Positions 45,156 through 53,896 of a stretch of DNA of 64,000 bases are shown piece by piece. Every line of letters starts with the position of its first letter. Position 1 is the stretch's first letter. The translations under genes were made by a program, and so were the position numbers. The notes beneath the pieces are model-generated. The model was not told the DNA's origin. It saw only the letters and a program-made list of their open reading frames with translations, and did not search any database. This DNA is from Hyphomicrobiales bacterium (GTDB lineage: Bacteria; Pseudomonadota; Alphaproteobacteria; Rhizobiales; Rhizobiaceae), in NCBI GenBank assembly GCA_900467745.1, contig UBQW01000065.1, forward strand, positions 1 to 64,000, given 5' to 3'.

Positions 45156-46436
45156 TCAGAACTTGACCTTGATGCTGGTGGAGATGGCCGCCACGAGATC
45201 GTTGCCGAAGTCGTAGGATACGTCGTCACCGTAAGTGACGCCGTTTTGCGTCAACGCACCCGACGAGCCGCTTGTCAGGATGCCAAGTGCGCCAGCCAGC
45301 CGCCACTCGATGTTCTCTGTTGGATTGTAGGCAGCGCCAACACCAAGTGTCCAGCTATCCGTCTGCGCGCCGTAGCCATGGCTCGTGCCGCGGTCCCACG
45401 TCAGGCTGACTGCGCCGCTCCACTGATCGTTGAACTTGTGGCCAATACCGCCAGTAACGGTCCAACCATCGCGGTATAGAAGGTCAAGAGAGGTAAGCTG
45501 TGTCCCACTCGTTGCAGAACAAGCGGTACCGCGCGTTGAAACCGGGCAGAGCGAGATAGACTGAAGAACGCTCCAGTTGGTCCATTTTACAGAGCCGAAC
45601 GCCAGCCAGTCAGGCGCAATGCCGCTTTGAACCTTGAGTTCAAGCGAATCCGGAGCTTCTGCTGCACCGAAGATATTCGTGATCCTTCCACTCGCAGCGC
45701 CAGCGCCAACCGGCACCTGTGTAAGGTCAACGGTACCGGTCAAGTTGTCGTACTTAACCCGGCTGTTATAGACTAGGCTTGCCCGCAGCGCGTATTCTGG
45801 AATCTCATAAGCGATGCCTGCTCGCCAACCCCAGGCATTGTCCTCCAGATCAAGGCGACCAATGCCGTTGTAAGCTGCCAACGCCGGATTGATACCAGCG
45901 AGAACAACGGGTGAAACGACAAGACGCTCCTTGGAGCCTTCAATTTCCTGATAAAAGGTACCACCGATCAAGCGAAGCTGACCTGGGCCAACGTCGAATT
46001 TGTATGAGCAGGTCGCGCCATAGTTCCGGCTCGACACTTTCGTTTCGATGTTGCTCTGGGCACCTACCCAGTTGGCTCCGGGATTGGTGTGGGCGCCGAA
46101 TGGCTCGGAATAATCGACCAGGCAGTCGACATCGCCGTAACCGCCCTTTAGGCCACCATAAGGAATGGCATAATTCTCGGTCTCGTTGGTAGAGGTGCTT
46201 CCACCACCGGTTCCGTTGATCCCCAATCCGTCCGATGGGTCCGTATCTTTGGTATTCTTCAGCTTGCGCTGCGGCATGACATAGATCACGCCGGACTGGA
46301 CCGAAAACTGCGATGCATCGAACAGCTGATCGATATTATAGCCACCACGCTCAAGACCGCCCGCGAAGGCAGGTTGGGTCAGCGCCGAAATCATAACAAG
46401 CGGCAGGGCTGCCGCCAGAACCTTACGAGATGCCAA
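45156..46436 (-). CDS. OmpP1/FadL-family outer membrane transporter
   Basis: A 426-residue outer-membrane beta-barrel of the OmpP1/FadL/TodX family, which imports long-chain fatty acids or hydrophobic compounds. A signal peptide ends TQPAFA-GG near residue 26. The N-terminal plug region is ERGGYNIDQLFDAS and YVMPQRKL, with barrel strands ending in SIKVKF (C-terminal Phe). The start is TTG 46436, because GGGGGAGA lies about 5 bases upstream on the complement and the encoded signal peptide begins there; the longer ATG frame to 46565 has no signal. It is monocistronic with a terminator at 45104. The substrate is unknown. Confidence 0.87.
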   Translation of the reverse strand: MASRKVLAAALPLVMISALTQPAFAGGLERGGYNIDQLFDASQFSVQSGVIYVMPQRKLKNTKDTDPSDGLGINGTGGGSTSTNETENYAIPYGGLKGGYGDVDCLVDYSEPFGAHTNPGANWVGAQSNIETKVSSRNYGATCSYKFDVGPGQLRLIGGTFYQEIEGSKERLVVSPVVLAGINPALAAYNGIGRLDLEDNAWGWRAGIAYEIPEYALRASLVYNSRVKYDNLTGTVDLTQVPVGAGAASGRITNIFGAAEAPDSLELKVQSGIAPDWLAFGSVKWTNWSVLQSISLCPVSTRGTACSATSGTQLTSLDLLYRDGWTVTGGIGHKFNDQWSGAVSLTWDRGTSHGYGAQTDSWTLGVGAAYNPTENIEWRLAGALGILTSGSSGALTQNGVTYGDDVSYDFGNDLVAAISTSIKVKF

Positions 46437-46764
46437 GGTGTCTCCCCCACTGAGGCAATTGCGATGGTGGGACTGTGACGGCGAGAGGTTAAAATGGCAA
46501 CTTCGTGACTGGGCGCGATTGAAAAGTGAGCTAATGGATGCTTTACGTAAAAAATTGACGGGCACGTCAAAATTTCCCCATCTTAGAAAAAATATCTCAA
46601 AAAATCTTGGAATCGATCACGCGATAGAGTGATCGTTCTATACGAGCACAGTTATGTTACCTTCTGACAACAGTTCGATTTTTAGGAAAAACTTCGTGGA
46701 AAAGCTGAAAAATGGTGCCGCTCTAGCCAAGTTGCAGCGGCGCAGGGGCTGATTACGGTTAATT
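46437..46764 (-). other. AT-rich regulatory region between valS and the FadL-like gene
   Basis: About 330 gene-free bases, clearly AT-richer than average. Two perfect dyads are visible: TTGACG-GGCA-CGTCAA at 46555-46570, and CGATCAC-8-GTGATCG at 46614-46635. Either could be an operator for the FadL-like gene. No RNA gene was seen. Confidence 0.45.
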
Positions 46765-46802
46765 TTTCGAAAAAAGGCGCCCGATTCTTCATCGGGCGCC
46801 TT
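46765..46802 (-). terminator. Intrinsic terminator after valS
   Basis: A 12-bp perfect stem AAGGCGCCCGAT / ATCGGGCGCCTT, followed on the minus strand by TTTTCGAAAAATT. Confidence 0.9.
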
Positions 46803-46829
46803 GGAATGAAATACTATTGAGAGTTGATT

Positions 46830-49673
46830 TTACGAAGCTTCATCTACACGCGAGAGCGCGATCTTGAGGCTCGCGAGCTGGACCGTCAGCTCTTCCAGAC
46901 GTTCCCGTTCGGCTGCTACGACCTCCGGGTTGGCGTTGGCGACGAACTTCTCGTTGGAGAGCTTGCCGTTGATCCTTGCCATTTCTGCCTCGGTCTTGGC
47001 GATCGCCTTTTCGAGGCGGGCCTTCTCGGCGCCGAGATCGATCAGCGCGCCGAGCGGCAGGCAGACCGTCGCTTCGCCGGCCACGATCTGGGCCGCACCC
47101 TTCGGCGCCTGCTCGGCCAGCGAAATGCCATCGACACGCGCCAGGCGCTTGATCGCCGCATCGTGGCGCGACAGCCGGTCACGCGTCAGGCTGTTGGCGT
47201 TGACGAAGACAAGCGGGGCTACGGCCGACGGCGGTACGTTCATTTCGGAGCGAACCGAGCGGATATCGGAGACGAGGTCGATCAGCCAGTTGATCTCGTC
47301 GGCTGCCGCGTCGTCGGCGTAGGACGGCGACGGCCATTCGGCGTGGCAGACCAGGCCATCACGCTCGCGGCCCTCGCCTGCCGTATGCGCCCAAAGCTCT
47401 TCGGTCATGAAGGGCATGAAGGGATGCAGCAGCTTGTAGATCTCTTCCAGAACGTAGGCGACGCAGGACTGCGCCTCCTTCTTGGCGCCCTCGTCCGTGC
47501 CGCCGAAGATCGGCTTCAGCAGTTCGAGATACCAATCGCAGACCTGGTTCCAGACGAAACGATAAAGCACGCCGGCGGCATCGTTGAAGCGATAGGCTTC
47601 GATCGCCTCGGTGAGGTCGCGTTCGGTGCGGGACAGTTCCGTCAGGATCCAGCGGTTGACCGTGAGTTCGGCGGCTTCAGGAATGAAATGCGGGTCGTTG
47701 ACGACGCCGTTCATCTCGGCGAAGCGCGTGGCGTTCCACAGCTTGGTGCCGAAGTTGCGATAGCCGGCGATGCGGGCCGGATCGAGCTTCACGTCGCGCC
47801 CCTGGGCCGCCATGATCGCCAGCGTGAAACGCAGCGCGTCGGCGCCGTACTCGTCGATGAGTTCCAGCGGGTCGATGACGTTGCCCTTCGACTTCGACAT
47901 CTTCTGGCCGTTCTTGTCGCGAACCAGCGCGTGGATATAGACCGTATGGAACGGCTCGACCGGAACGCCGTCCTCGTCCTTCATGAAATGCAGACCCATC
48001 TGCATCATGCGAACAACCCAGAACGGGATGATATCGAAACCGGTGACCAGAACGTTGGTCGGGTAGTAGCGAGCAAGCTCGGGCGTCTTTTCCGGCCAGC
48101 CGAGGGTCGAGAACGGCCAGAGAGCGGAAGAGAACCAGGTGTCGAGCACGTCTTCGTCACGCGTCAGGATTTCGCCGGGCTGGAAGTTCTCGAGCTTTTC
48201 CTCGACCCAAGCCTTCCAAGGTCCTTCGTGAGCGATGTAGTGCTGGATGGCGGCCTGCAGGGCCTCTTCCTCGGTCTTCTCGACGAAGACCTGGCCATCG
48301 GGACCGTACCAGGCGGGAATCTGGTGACCCCACCACAGCTGACGGGAAATGCACCAAGGCTGGATGTTTTCCATCCATTGGAAATAGGTGTTTTCCCAGT
48401 TCTTGGGCACGAAATTGGTGCGGCCTTCGCGGACGGACGCGATAGCCGGCTGGGCCAGCGTCTTGTTGTCCACCCACCATTGGTCGGTCAGGCGCGGCTC
48501 GATCGGCACGCCGCCGCGGTCGCCATGCGGAACCACGTGCTTGTGCGGCTCGATCTTGTCGAGCAGGCCTGCCTCTTCGAAAATCTCGACGATGATCTTG
48601 CGGGCGGTGAAACGGTCCTGGCCTTCCAAGCGGTCCCAGGCACCATGGAGTGCTGCCGGATGGTCGAGACCTTCGAGGAAATCCTCGTTCTCCTTGATCG
48701 AGATCGAGGCATCGATGTTCATGACGTTGATGGCGCGCAAACCGGCGCGCTTGCCGACCTCGAAGTCGTTGAAGTCATGCGCCGGCGTGATCTTGACGGC
48801 GCCGGTGCCGGCTGTCGGATCGGCGTAGTCATCCGCGACGATCGGGATTTTGCGGCCGACGATCGGCAGGATGACATGCTTGCCGACGATCGACTTGTAG
48901 CGCTCGTCTTCAGGATTAACCGCGATGCCGGTATCGCCGAGCATCGTCTCCGGACGGGTCGTTGCGACGACGATGTAGTCGCGCATCTCGAATTCCGTCG
49001 GCTTGCCTTCCTCGTCGAAAGCGATCGGGTACTGGTAGGTGACGCCCGCTTCCAGCGGATAGCGGAAGTGCCAGAGATTGCCCTTGACCTCCAGCTGCTC
49101 GACTTCCATGTCCGAAATCGCGGTCAGGAGCTTCGGGTCCCAGTTGACGAGACGCTTGTCCTTGTAGATCAGGCCTTCCTTGTAGAGGCTGACGAAGACT
49201 TCGAGGACGGCCTCGGAGAGGCCTTCGTCCATGGTGAAGCGCTCGCGCGACCAATCACAGGAGGCGCCGAGGCGCTTCAACTGATTGAAGATCAGGCCAC
49301 CCGACTCGTTCTTCCACTCCCAGACCTTCTCGATGAAGGCTTCGCGGCCCATGTCGCGGCGGCCCGGAAGCTGCTGTTCCATCAGCTTGCGCTCGACGAC
49401 CATCTGCGTGGCGATGCCGGCATGGTCCATGCCCGGCTGCCACAGCACGTCCTTGCCGCGCATGCGCTCGAAGCGGACCATGATGTCCTGCAGCGTGTTG
49501 TTCAGCGCGTGGCCCATGTGCAGCGAACCCGTCACGTTCGGCGGCGGGATCACGATGGTGAAGCTTTCAGCGCCCGGCTTGGCGTTGGCGCCCGCGCGGA
49601 AAGCGTCCGCCTCGTCCCATTTCGCGGCGATCTTCGGTTCAACGGCTGCGGAATCGTAGGTCTTTTCGAGCAT
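46830..49673 (-). CDS. valS: Valyl-tRNA synthetase
   Basis: A 947-residue class I synthetase. The HIGH motif is in PPPNVTGSLHMGHALNN near residue 43 and the KMSKS motif in GQKMSKSKGNVIDP near 548. A CP1 editing domain lies between them. A C-terminal coiled coil (EKARLEKAIAKTEAEMARIN) is typical of ValRS. ATG 49673 (MLEKTYDSAAVE) is the homologous start; the 20-residue extension was rejected. It follows the PopZ-family gene and ends at its own terminator. Confidence 0.97.
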   Translation of the reverse strand: MLEKTYDSAAVEPKIAAKWDEADAFRAGANAKPGAESFTIVIPPPNVTGSLHMGHALNNTLQDIMVRFERMRGKDVLWQPGMDHAGIATQMVVERKLMEQQLPGRRDMGREAFIEKVWEWKNESGGLIFNQLKRLGASCDWSRERFTMDEGLSEAVLEVFVSLYKEGLIYKDKRLVNWDPKLLTAISDMEVEQLEVKGNLWHFRYPLEAGVTYQYPIAFDEEGKPTEFEMRDYIVVATTRPETMLGDTGIAVNPEDERYKSIVGKHVILPIVGRKIPIVADDYADPTAGTGAVKITPAHDFNDFEVGKRAGLRAINVMNIDASISIKENEDFLEGLDHPAALHGAWDRLEGQDRFTARKIIVEIFEEAGLLDKIEPHKHVVPHGDRGGVPIEPRLTDQWWVDNKTLAQPAIASVREGRTNFVPKNWENTYFQWMENIQPWCISRQLWWGHQIPAWYGPDGQVFVEKTEEEALQAAIQHYIAHEGPWKAWVEEKLENFQPGEILTRDEDVLDTWFSSALWPFSTLGWPEKTPELARYYPTNVLVTGFDIIPFWVVRMMQMGLHFMKDEDGVPVEPFHTVYIHALVRDKNGQKMSKSKGNVIDPLELIDEYGADALRFTLAIMAAQGRDVKLDPARIAGYRNFGTKLWNATRFAEMNGVVNDPHFIPEAAELTVNRWILTELSRTERDLTEAIEAYRFNDAAGVLYRFVWNQVCDWYLELLKPIFGGTDEGAKKEAQSCVAYVLEEIYKLLHPFMPFMTEELWAHTAGEGRERDGLVCHAEWPSPSYADDAAADEINWLIDLVSDIRSVRSEMNVPPSAVAPLVFVNANSLTRDRLSRHDAAIKRLARVDGISLAEQAPKGAAQIVAGEATVCLPLGALIDLGAEKARLEKAIAKTEAEMARINGKLSNEKFVANANPEVVAAERERLEELTVQLASLKIALSRVDEAS

Positions 49674-49734
49674 TTTTGGACCAAATCTGGAGGTTTTCTG
49701 GATGCGGGTTGTAAATAGGATGCCCGCCAGCAAG

Positions 49735-49771
49735 TCAATAAAAAAGCCGCCCCGGGGACCGGAGCGGCTCT
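49735..49771 (-). terminator. Terminator between popZ and valS
   Basis: AGCCGC(CC)CGG / CCG(GA)GCGGCT stem, followed on the minus strand by TTTTTTATTG. It suggests valS has its own promoter. Confidence 0.75.
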
Positions 49772-49793
49772 TCGTAAAAAGCGACGGATCCGA

Positions 49794-50723
49794 TCAGCGG
49801 CGCGGGCCGCGCGCCACGCGCTCGATCTCTTCGCGCACGAGGCGCTCGACCAGGGTCGGCAGATTGTCGTCGAGCCAGTCGCGCAGCATCGGGCGCAGCA
49901 TGTCTTCGGCGATCTCGTCCAGCGAGCGGCGCTCGGCGCCATCGATGGCGGCGGCCAGTTCCTCGAAGGAGCGGGCGATCTGCAGGCCGGCATCCTGCGA
50001 CAGCAGCGACTGCTGGGTTTCGTCCATCAGGCTCGGCAGAAGGCGGTCCGACAGCGGCGCGGCGACCGGCTCGGCGAAAAGCGGCTGAGCTGCAGCCATC
50101 GGCGAAGCAGCCATGGGCGGAGCGATGGCGACCTGCTCCTGAACCGGCGCTGCCACGGGCTGAACGGTTTCGGCCTCTACAGCCATCGGCTGCTGAGACG
50201 GCATTTCGAATGCCATCGCGGCCGGTTCTTCGACCAGCACGGGCTCAGGCGTACGCTGAGCCACCAGGGCGGCCTGGTGCTCCTCGACTGCCTGCTGCGG
50301 CTGCGCTTCCATGACAGGGGCCGGTGCGACGGGTGCCGGCTGCTGGCGGAACTCGAGGGGCGGTTCGCGCTGCGGCTGAAGCGTGTTGCGCTCGGAGGCG
50401 GCGCGAACGCGGGCGGCGACATCGGCGAGCGACATGGCAGCACGGGGCGCTTCCTGAGCCGGTGCGGAGCCAGCGGAATTGGCGGCGACGAAGCGCGGAT
50501 CGGTCTGCTGCGGTGCGGGATCGGGGAATTCCACGCCGGCATAGGCCTGATCAACCGTCAGATGAATGTCGGAGCCGTGATCGTCTTCATCATCACCGTA
50601 AACAGGCGGCAGCGATGCGGAGAGTGCCCTGCCCGCGCCCGGCTCATTGCTTTCGATGATCTGGCGGATCGACGCCAGGATTTCTTCCATGGACGGTTCA
50701 CGCGCTACGCTTGGCTGAGCCAT
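49794..50723 (-). CDS. popZ: PopZ-family polar organizing protein (DUF2497)
   Basis: A 309-residue protein with the PopZ layout. A short conserved N-terminal helix (REPSMEEILASIRQIIESNE) recruits partners. A long disordered Pro/Gln/Ala/Glu-rich middle follows. The conserved C-terminal helical region of about 80 residues (LSDRLLPSLMDETQQ, AEDMLRPMLRDWLDDNLPT, LVEREEI-type ending) drives oligomerisation. In Caulobacter and Agrobacterium, PopZ forms polar condensates that anchor chromosomes. ATG 50723 begins MAQPSVA. It lies upstream of valS as expected in rhizobia, but no tolC gene precedes it. Confidence 0.85.
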   Translation of the reverse strand: MAQPSVAREPSMEEILASIRQIIESNEPGAGRALSASLPPVYGDDEDDHGSDIHLTVDQAYAGVEFPDPAPQQTDPRFVAANSAGSAPAQEAPRAAMSLADVAARVRAASERNTLQPQREPPLEFRQQPAPVAPAPVMEAQPQQAVEEHQAALVAQRTPEPVLVEEPAAMAFEMPSQQPMAVEAETVQPVAAPVQEQVAIAPPMAASPMAAAQPLFAEPVAAPLSDRLLPSLMDETQQSLLSQDAGLQIARSFEELAAAIDGAERRSLDEIAEDMLRPMLRDWLDDNLPTLVERLVREEIERVARGPRR

Positions 50724-50885
50724 ATCTATCCCCGTTATTCTCAAACAACGACCGGATTGCGAGGTGTCGGCATCCGAATCACCCAGACTGTAGGATAGCC
50801 GATCGGGGAAAAAAATCATCGCGAATCAAATGACTGCCGCTTTGCACAGTTTTCTCAAAGGTCAATGACTGCTTCGAAGGTCCGC

Positions 50886-50916
50886 CTCAAACAGAAACGG
50901 GCGCCAATGGCGCCCG
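50886..50916 (-). terminator. Intrinsic terminator after the PIMT-family gene
   Basis: CGGGCGCC (50898-50905) pairs with GGCGCCCG (50909-50916). On the minus strand it is followed by TTTCTGTTT. Confidence 0.85.
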
Positions 50917-50945
50917 CATCATCATCAACCCACGTCGCGCGTTGC

Positions 50946-51608
50946 TTAGAACACGAATTCGCGTGCCTTGGCGAAACCCGGAAGCGGCTTGACGGAAGCG
51001 TTGAAGAAGACATTCTCGGAGACCGCGCCGCGCTCGCTGACGAACACAGTCGCACGCGCCGAGCCGCCATATCCCTTGATGGTGACAAGGCGGCCGCCTT
51101 CACGCAGCTGCGAGAAGAGCGAAGCCGGAACCTCTTCCACCGCGCCGTTGACGAAGATCAGGTCGTAGGGCGCGCCCTTGGCGCTGCCAGCTTCGAGCGA
51201 TCCCGTTACGACGGATACGTTGGCGTAATCGGCAAGGTTTGCCGTTGCCTCGGCGGCAAGCGCTTCGTCTTCTTCGAGCGCCACAACGGAACCGGCGAGC
51301 TTGGAGAATAGCGCGGAAACATACCCCGTGCCGCAGCCGACATCGAGAACGACGTCATCCTTTGTCACGGCTGCAAGCTGCAGCAGCTTGGCGAGCGGCG
51401 ACGACTGCATCAGGAAACGCGCCGGCTTGCCGGCTGCCGCCGGACAGATTTCGACGTCGGTGTCGATATAGGAGATCGCCTTGGATTTTTCCGGGACGAA
51501 AGCCTCGCGCGGCACGGCAAGGAAAGCGGCCTGAACGGAGTGAGAGGTGACATCCGTGGTGCGGATCTGGTTGTCGACCATGTTGGCGCGTGCCGTCTCG
51601 AAATTCAT
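50946..51608 (-). CDS. Divergent protein-L-isoaspartate methyltransferase-like protein
   Basis: A 220-residue SAM-dependent methyltransferase-like protein. It starts MNFETARANMVDNQIRTTDV and has motif I DVVLDVGCGTGYVSALFSK near residue 86 and YDLIFVNGAVEEVP near 148. The region that in true PIMTs carries the TISQPY-like substrate loop is replaced (TDVEICPAAAGKPARF), so repair activity is doubtful. In rhizobia this gene normally precedes tolC. Here a terminator and then the PopZ gene follow. It is a paralogue of the pcm gene at 28399. Confidence 0.88.
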   Translation of the reverse strand: MNFETARANMVDNQIRTTDVTSHSVQAAFLAVPREAFVPEKSKAISYIDTDVEICPAAAGKPARFLMQSSPLAKLLQLAAVTKDDVVLDVGCGTGYVSALFSKLAGSVVALEEDEALAAEATANLADYANVSVVTGSLEAGSAKGAPYDLIFVNGAVEEVPASLFSQLREGGRLVTIKGYGGSARATVFVSERGAVSENVFFNASVKPLPGFAKAREFVF

Positions 51609-51808
51609 AGTGTCCTCTCGCCCAATGAAAAGCGCTTATTGCTCACCCGTGTCTTAATCGCAGGGGAACCGGCTTTCAAGGCTTCCTTAGCGACTGCAGC
51701 AAGAATTCGGACGGTGTGGCCAATCGCCCAGGACCTTCAGAAAAATCCATGGTGACGTTCATAAGATTGTGATAATATTGCAACCGGAGGAATAAGGAGG
51801 AGAAGATC

Positions 51809-51910
51809 ATGTCAGTCATAGCTGAATATTTCTCGCTGTTCGACTTTTTCATCGTCGCCGCGCTGATCGCGATCATGTGCTGCGGGTTGCTCGGAAAAGA
51901 GACAAGCTGA
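51809..51910 (+). CDS. 33-residue small membrane protein
   Basis: A 33-residue frame preceded by a near-perfect ribosome-binding site (AATAAGGAGGAGAAGATC). The peptide starts MSVIAEYFSLFDFF, continues as a single transmembrane helix IVAALIAIMCCGLLG and ends KETS. Such small membrane peptides are often stress-related or regulators of larger transporters. The strong Shine-Dalgarno sequence is the main evidence. No partner gene is adjacent, and no homologue was recognised. Confidence 0.55.
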   Translation: MSVIAEYFSLFDFFIVAALIAIMCCGLLGKETS

Positions 51911-52007
51911 GATTTGGACATCGTCCCCCCGCAACCACGACGTTCAGGTGGTCGTCAGCTTTATTAGCGATGACTTGAACCACTAAGAACGAAGCCAGCG
52001 GGGTGTC

Positions 52008-52151
52008 ATGGCGAAATCAGCTCTCTTGGGTGGTCTCTTTATCGGAGGCCTGCTTGCAATTGTCGTGATGATACCGCTCGTGCATGCCAGCGTGCCTGGT
52101 GTAGCGACCAATGGCGTGTCGCCGCTCGTCTCGTTGCAGCGCGGCAACTGA
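52008..52151 (+). CDS. 47-residue small membrane or secreted peptide
   Basis: A 47-residue frame beginning MAKSALLGGLFIGGLLAIVV. It has one N-terminal hydrophobic segment ending in HAS, which could be a signal peptide or anchor, and then a short polar tail (NGVSPLVSLQRGN). The purine-rich site before the ATG (CAGCGGGGTGTC) is only moderate. It lies between the 33-residue gene and tRNA-Cys. Function unknown; moderate doubt whether it is expressed. Confidence 0.4.
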   Translation: MAKSALLGGLFIGGLLAIVVMIPLVHASVPGVATNGVSPLVSLQRGN

Positions 52152-52328
52152 CAGAAGCCAACCGCGTCAAAACGGGCATTGGTGCCCATTCTTCGATGGC
52201 CGTTCGTCGGGTGATGTCCCATGGCTCACTTTGGCGCCTGAAATCCCCCAGGATTTTGAACAACCCCCTTGCGCTTGTTTTCTATTCATTCTAAATGCCG
52301 CCCACGCTTTCGAAAGTAAGCGTCGTGA

Positions 52329-52402
52329 GGCCTCGTGGCGGAGTGGTGACGCAGAGGACTGCAAATCCTTGTACCCCGGTTCAATTCCGGGCGAGGCCTC
52401 CA
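52329..52402 (+). tRNA. tRNA-Cys (anticodon GCA)
   Basis: A 74-base tRNA: acceptor stem GGCCTCG / CGAGGCC, D-arm with GAGTGGTGACGC, anticodon stem AGGAC/TCCTT-like with loop containing GCA, T-loop GTTCAATTC and encoded CCA at 52400-52402. The GCA anticodon reads cysteine codons. Confidence 0.97.
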
Positions 52403-52495
52403 AATTCTCACCGAAAAAAATGATGTACTTATAGGTGACGCCCTAGCCGTGCGCGGCCGATGCGCGCTCGCACGTCGAAACCCCCGCGCTCAGCA

Positions 52496-52530
52496 CTAAA
52501 AAACCTGACCGCTATCTAGCGATCAGGTTC
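52496..52530 (-). terminator. Intrinsic terminator after the BA14K gene
   Basis: AACCTGAcCGCTA pairs with TAGCGaTCAGGTT. On the minus strand it is followed by TTTTTTAG. Confidence 0.88.
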
Positions 52531-52562
52531 ATCGTTGTCGTCAAATCTTCGCGTTAGCTCGA

Positions 52563-53027
52563 TTACGGGCCTACGCACTGACGGCGGGGGCCGTTGTTGG
52601 GCTGGTAGGTGTTGTCTGAGGCGCGATAGGAGCGGTAGCGGCTGTAGCAATAGTCTACATGCGAACCGCCCGAGCGAACGCGAGGCTGCGATGCCAGTAC
52701 GCCGCCGAGGATGGCGCCTGCAGCCAATCCACCGATAATCGCTCCGGTGTTATCGCTGTGACGGCGATAGTAGCGGTTGTCGTAGCGATTGTAGTCTCGG
52801 CGATAATAATCGCGACCTCGGTCGCTGTAGCGGTAGCGATCCCGGTTACCATAGCAGTTGCGGTAAGGGCCGCAGCGATCGCGATACTCCGGCTTTGGCT
52901 CATTCGGCAGGCCAGTCAGTCCATCGACAGCCTTGCCGCGCGGGTAACGCACATCGAAGGCGCTGGCAGGCGAGATGCTCCCCAGACATGTCATCAACGC
53001 CACGGCGATAATGGCAAGTTTCTTCAT
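52563..53027 (-). CDS. BA14K-family secreted protein
   Basis: A 154-residue protein with a signal peptide ending PASA-FD near residue 23. It then has a Tyr/Arg/Asp-rich low-complexity stretch (RDRYRYSDRGRDYYRRD), a glycine-rich hydrophobic segment (GAIIGGLAAGAILGGVLAS) and a C-terminal BA14K module (SHVDYCYSRYRSYRASDNTY through RRQC). The BA14K family is alphaproteobacterial and includes a Brucella lectin-like immunoreactive protein. ATG 53027 (MKKLAIIAVA) was chosen over the longer ORF because it starts a proper signal peptide. It is divergent from the DUF47-pit operon and has a terminator at 52496. Confidence 0.85.
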   Translation of the reverse strand: MKKLAIIAVALMTCLGSISPASAFDVRYPRGKAVDGLTGLPNEPKPEYRDRCGPYRNCYGNRDRYRYSDRGRDYYRRDYNRYDNRYYRRHSDNTGAIIGGLAAGAILGGVLASQPRVRSGGSHVDYCYSRYRSYRASDNTYQPNNGPRRQCVGP

Positions 53028-53211
53028 TTCAGACCTCACAATCCACAGAGATGCTTTGTTCGTTGTCTCATGGCGGGATAACGCGCATTCCGGCAACTCG
53101 TTCCAATCACTTGGTTTTGCTCAGAATTTGTCAGCGAATACGGCGATTTCGTGAGGGTTAACCCTGCGCGCCCGAATGACCGCCCGGCACTTTCTTTGGT
53201 TTGGTCGCTGC

Positions 53212-53232
53212 TTTATGACAGTTTTATGACAA
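53212..53232 (-). promoter_or_regulatory. Pho box upstream of DUF47-pit
   Basis: The minus strand reads TTGTCATAAAACTGTCATAA. It contains two TGTCAT repeats 11 bases apart and matches the E. coli PhoB box CTGTCATAAAACTGTCAT at 17 of 18 positions. It ends 14 bases before the DUF47 start. That position fits PhoB repression of the operon when phosphate is scarce, as reported for orfA-pit in Sinorhizobium meliloti. Confidence 0.75.
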
Positions 53233-53245
53233 TACCCTTTCATGG

Positions 53246-53896
53246 ATGGATACTATGCTGAGCTGGTTTCGGAAACTCATGCCACGCGAAGACCGCTTCT
53301 TCGATCTCTTCGCGCAGCACGCGAAAACAGTCGTGGGTGCGGCCGAAGCGCTCAATGAACTGCTTTCCGGAAACGACACCGAAAAGCACTGCACGCGCAT
53401 CGTTACACTGGAAAACGAAGCCGACGATATTACCCGCGATGTCCTGCTCGCCGTTCGCCGCAGCTTCATCACGCCGTTCGACCGGGTCGACATCAAGGAC
53501 CTCATCCAGTCGATGGATGACGCGATCGACATGATGCACAAGACGGTCAAGACCATCCGCCTGTTCGAGCAGAAGAGCTTCGATCCTGTCATGCAGGAGA
53601 TGGGCAAGACGATCGTCGAGGCCGCCCATATGATCGCGGAGGCCATTCCGCTTCTCGACCGAATCAACGCCAACGCCCCTCGCCTGACGGCGATCGCGGA
53701 AGCTGTGACGCGGATCGAGGGACGGTCGGACGAATTGCACGATCAGGGGCTGAAAGACCTCTTCCACAAGCATGGCGCCACAAACCCGATGGCCTACATC
53801 ATCGGCAGCGAGATCTACGGTGAGCTCGAGAAGGTCGTCGACCGCTTCGAGGACGTCGCCAACGAGATCAGCGGCATCGTGATCGAGAACGTCTGA
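53246..53896 (+). CDS. DUF47 family PhoU-like phosphate transport regulator
   Basis: A 216-residue all-helical DUF47 (PhoU-like) protein, called orfA in the Sinorhizobium meliloti orfA-pit operon. Conserved stretches are EDRFFDLFAQHAKTVV, LENEADDITRDVLLAVRRSFITPFDR and DIKDLIQSMDDAID. It overlaps pit by TGATG, so expression is coupled; it probably regulates Pit activity. The ATG is 53246, with an alternative start three codons later (MLSWFRKLMP). A near-consensus Pho box lies immediately upstream. Confidence 0.93.
   Translation: MDTMLSWFRKLMPREDRFFDLFAQHAKTVVGAAEALNELLSGNDTEKHCTRIVTLENEADDITRDVLLAVRRSFITPFDRVDIKDLIQSMDDAIDMMHKTVKTIRLFEQKSFDPVMQEMGKTIVEAAHMIAEAIPLLDRINANAPRLTAIAEAVTRIEGRSDELHDQGLKDLFHKHGATNPMAYIIGSEIYGELEKVVDRFEDVANEISGIVIENV

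Noticed and set aside
46824..49718. A 964-codon plus-strand open frame opposite valS
   Set aside because: Antisense shadow of the valyl-tRNA synthetase gene; the composition is that of reversed high-GC codons and there is no ribosome-binding site.
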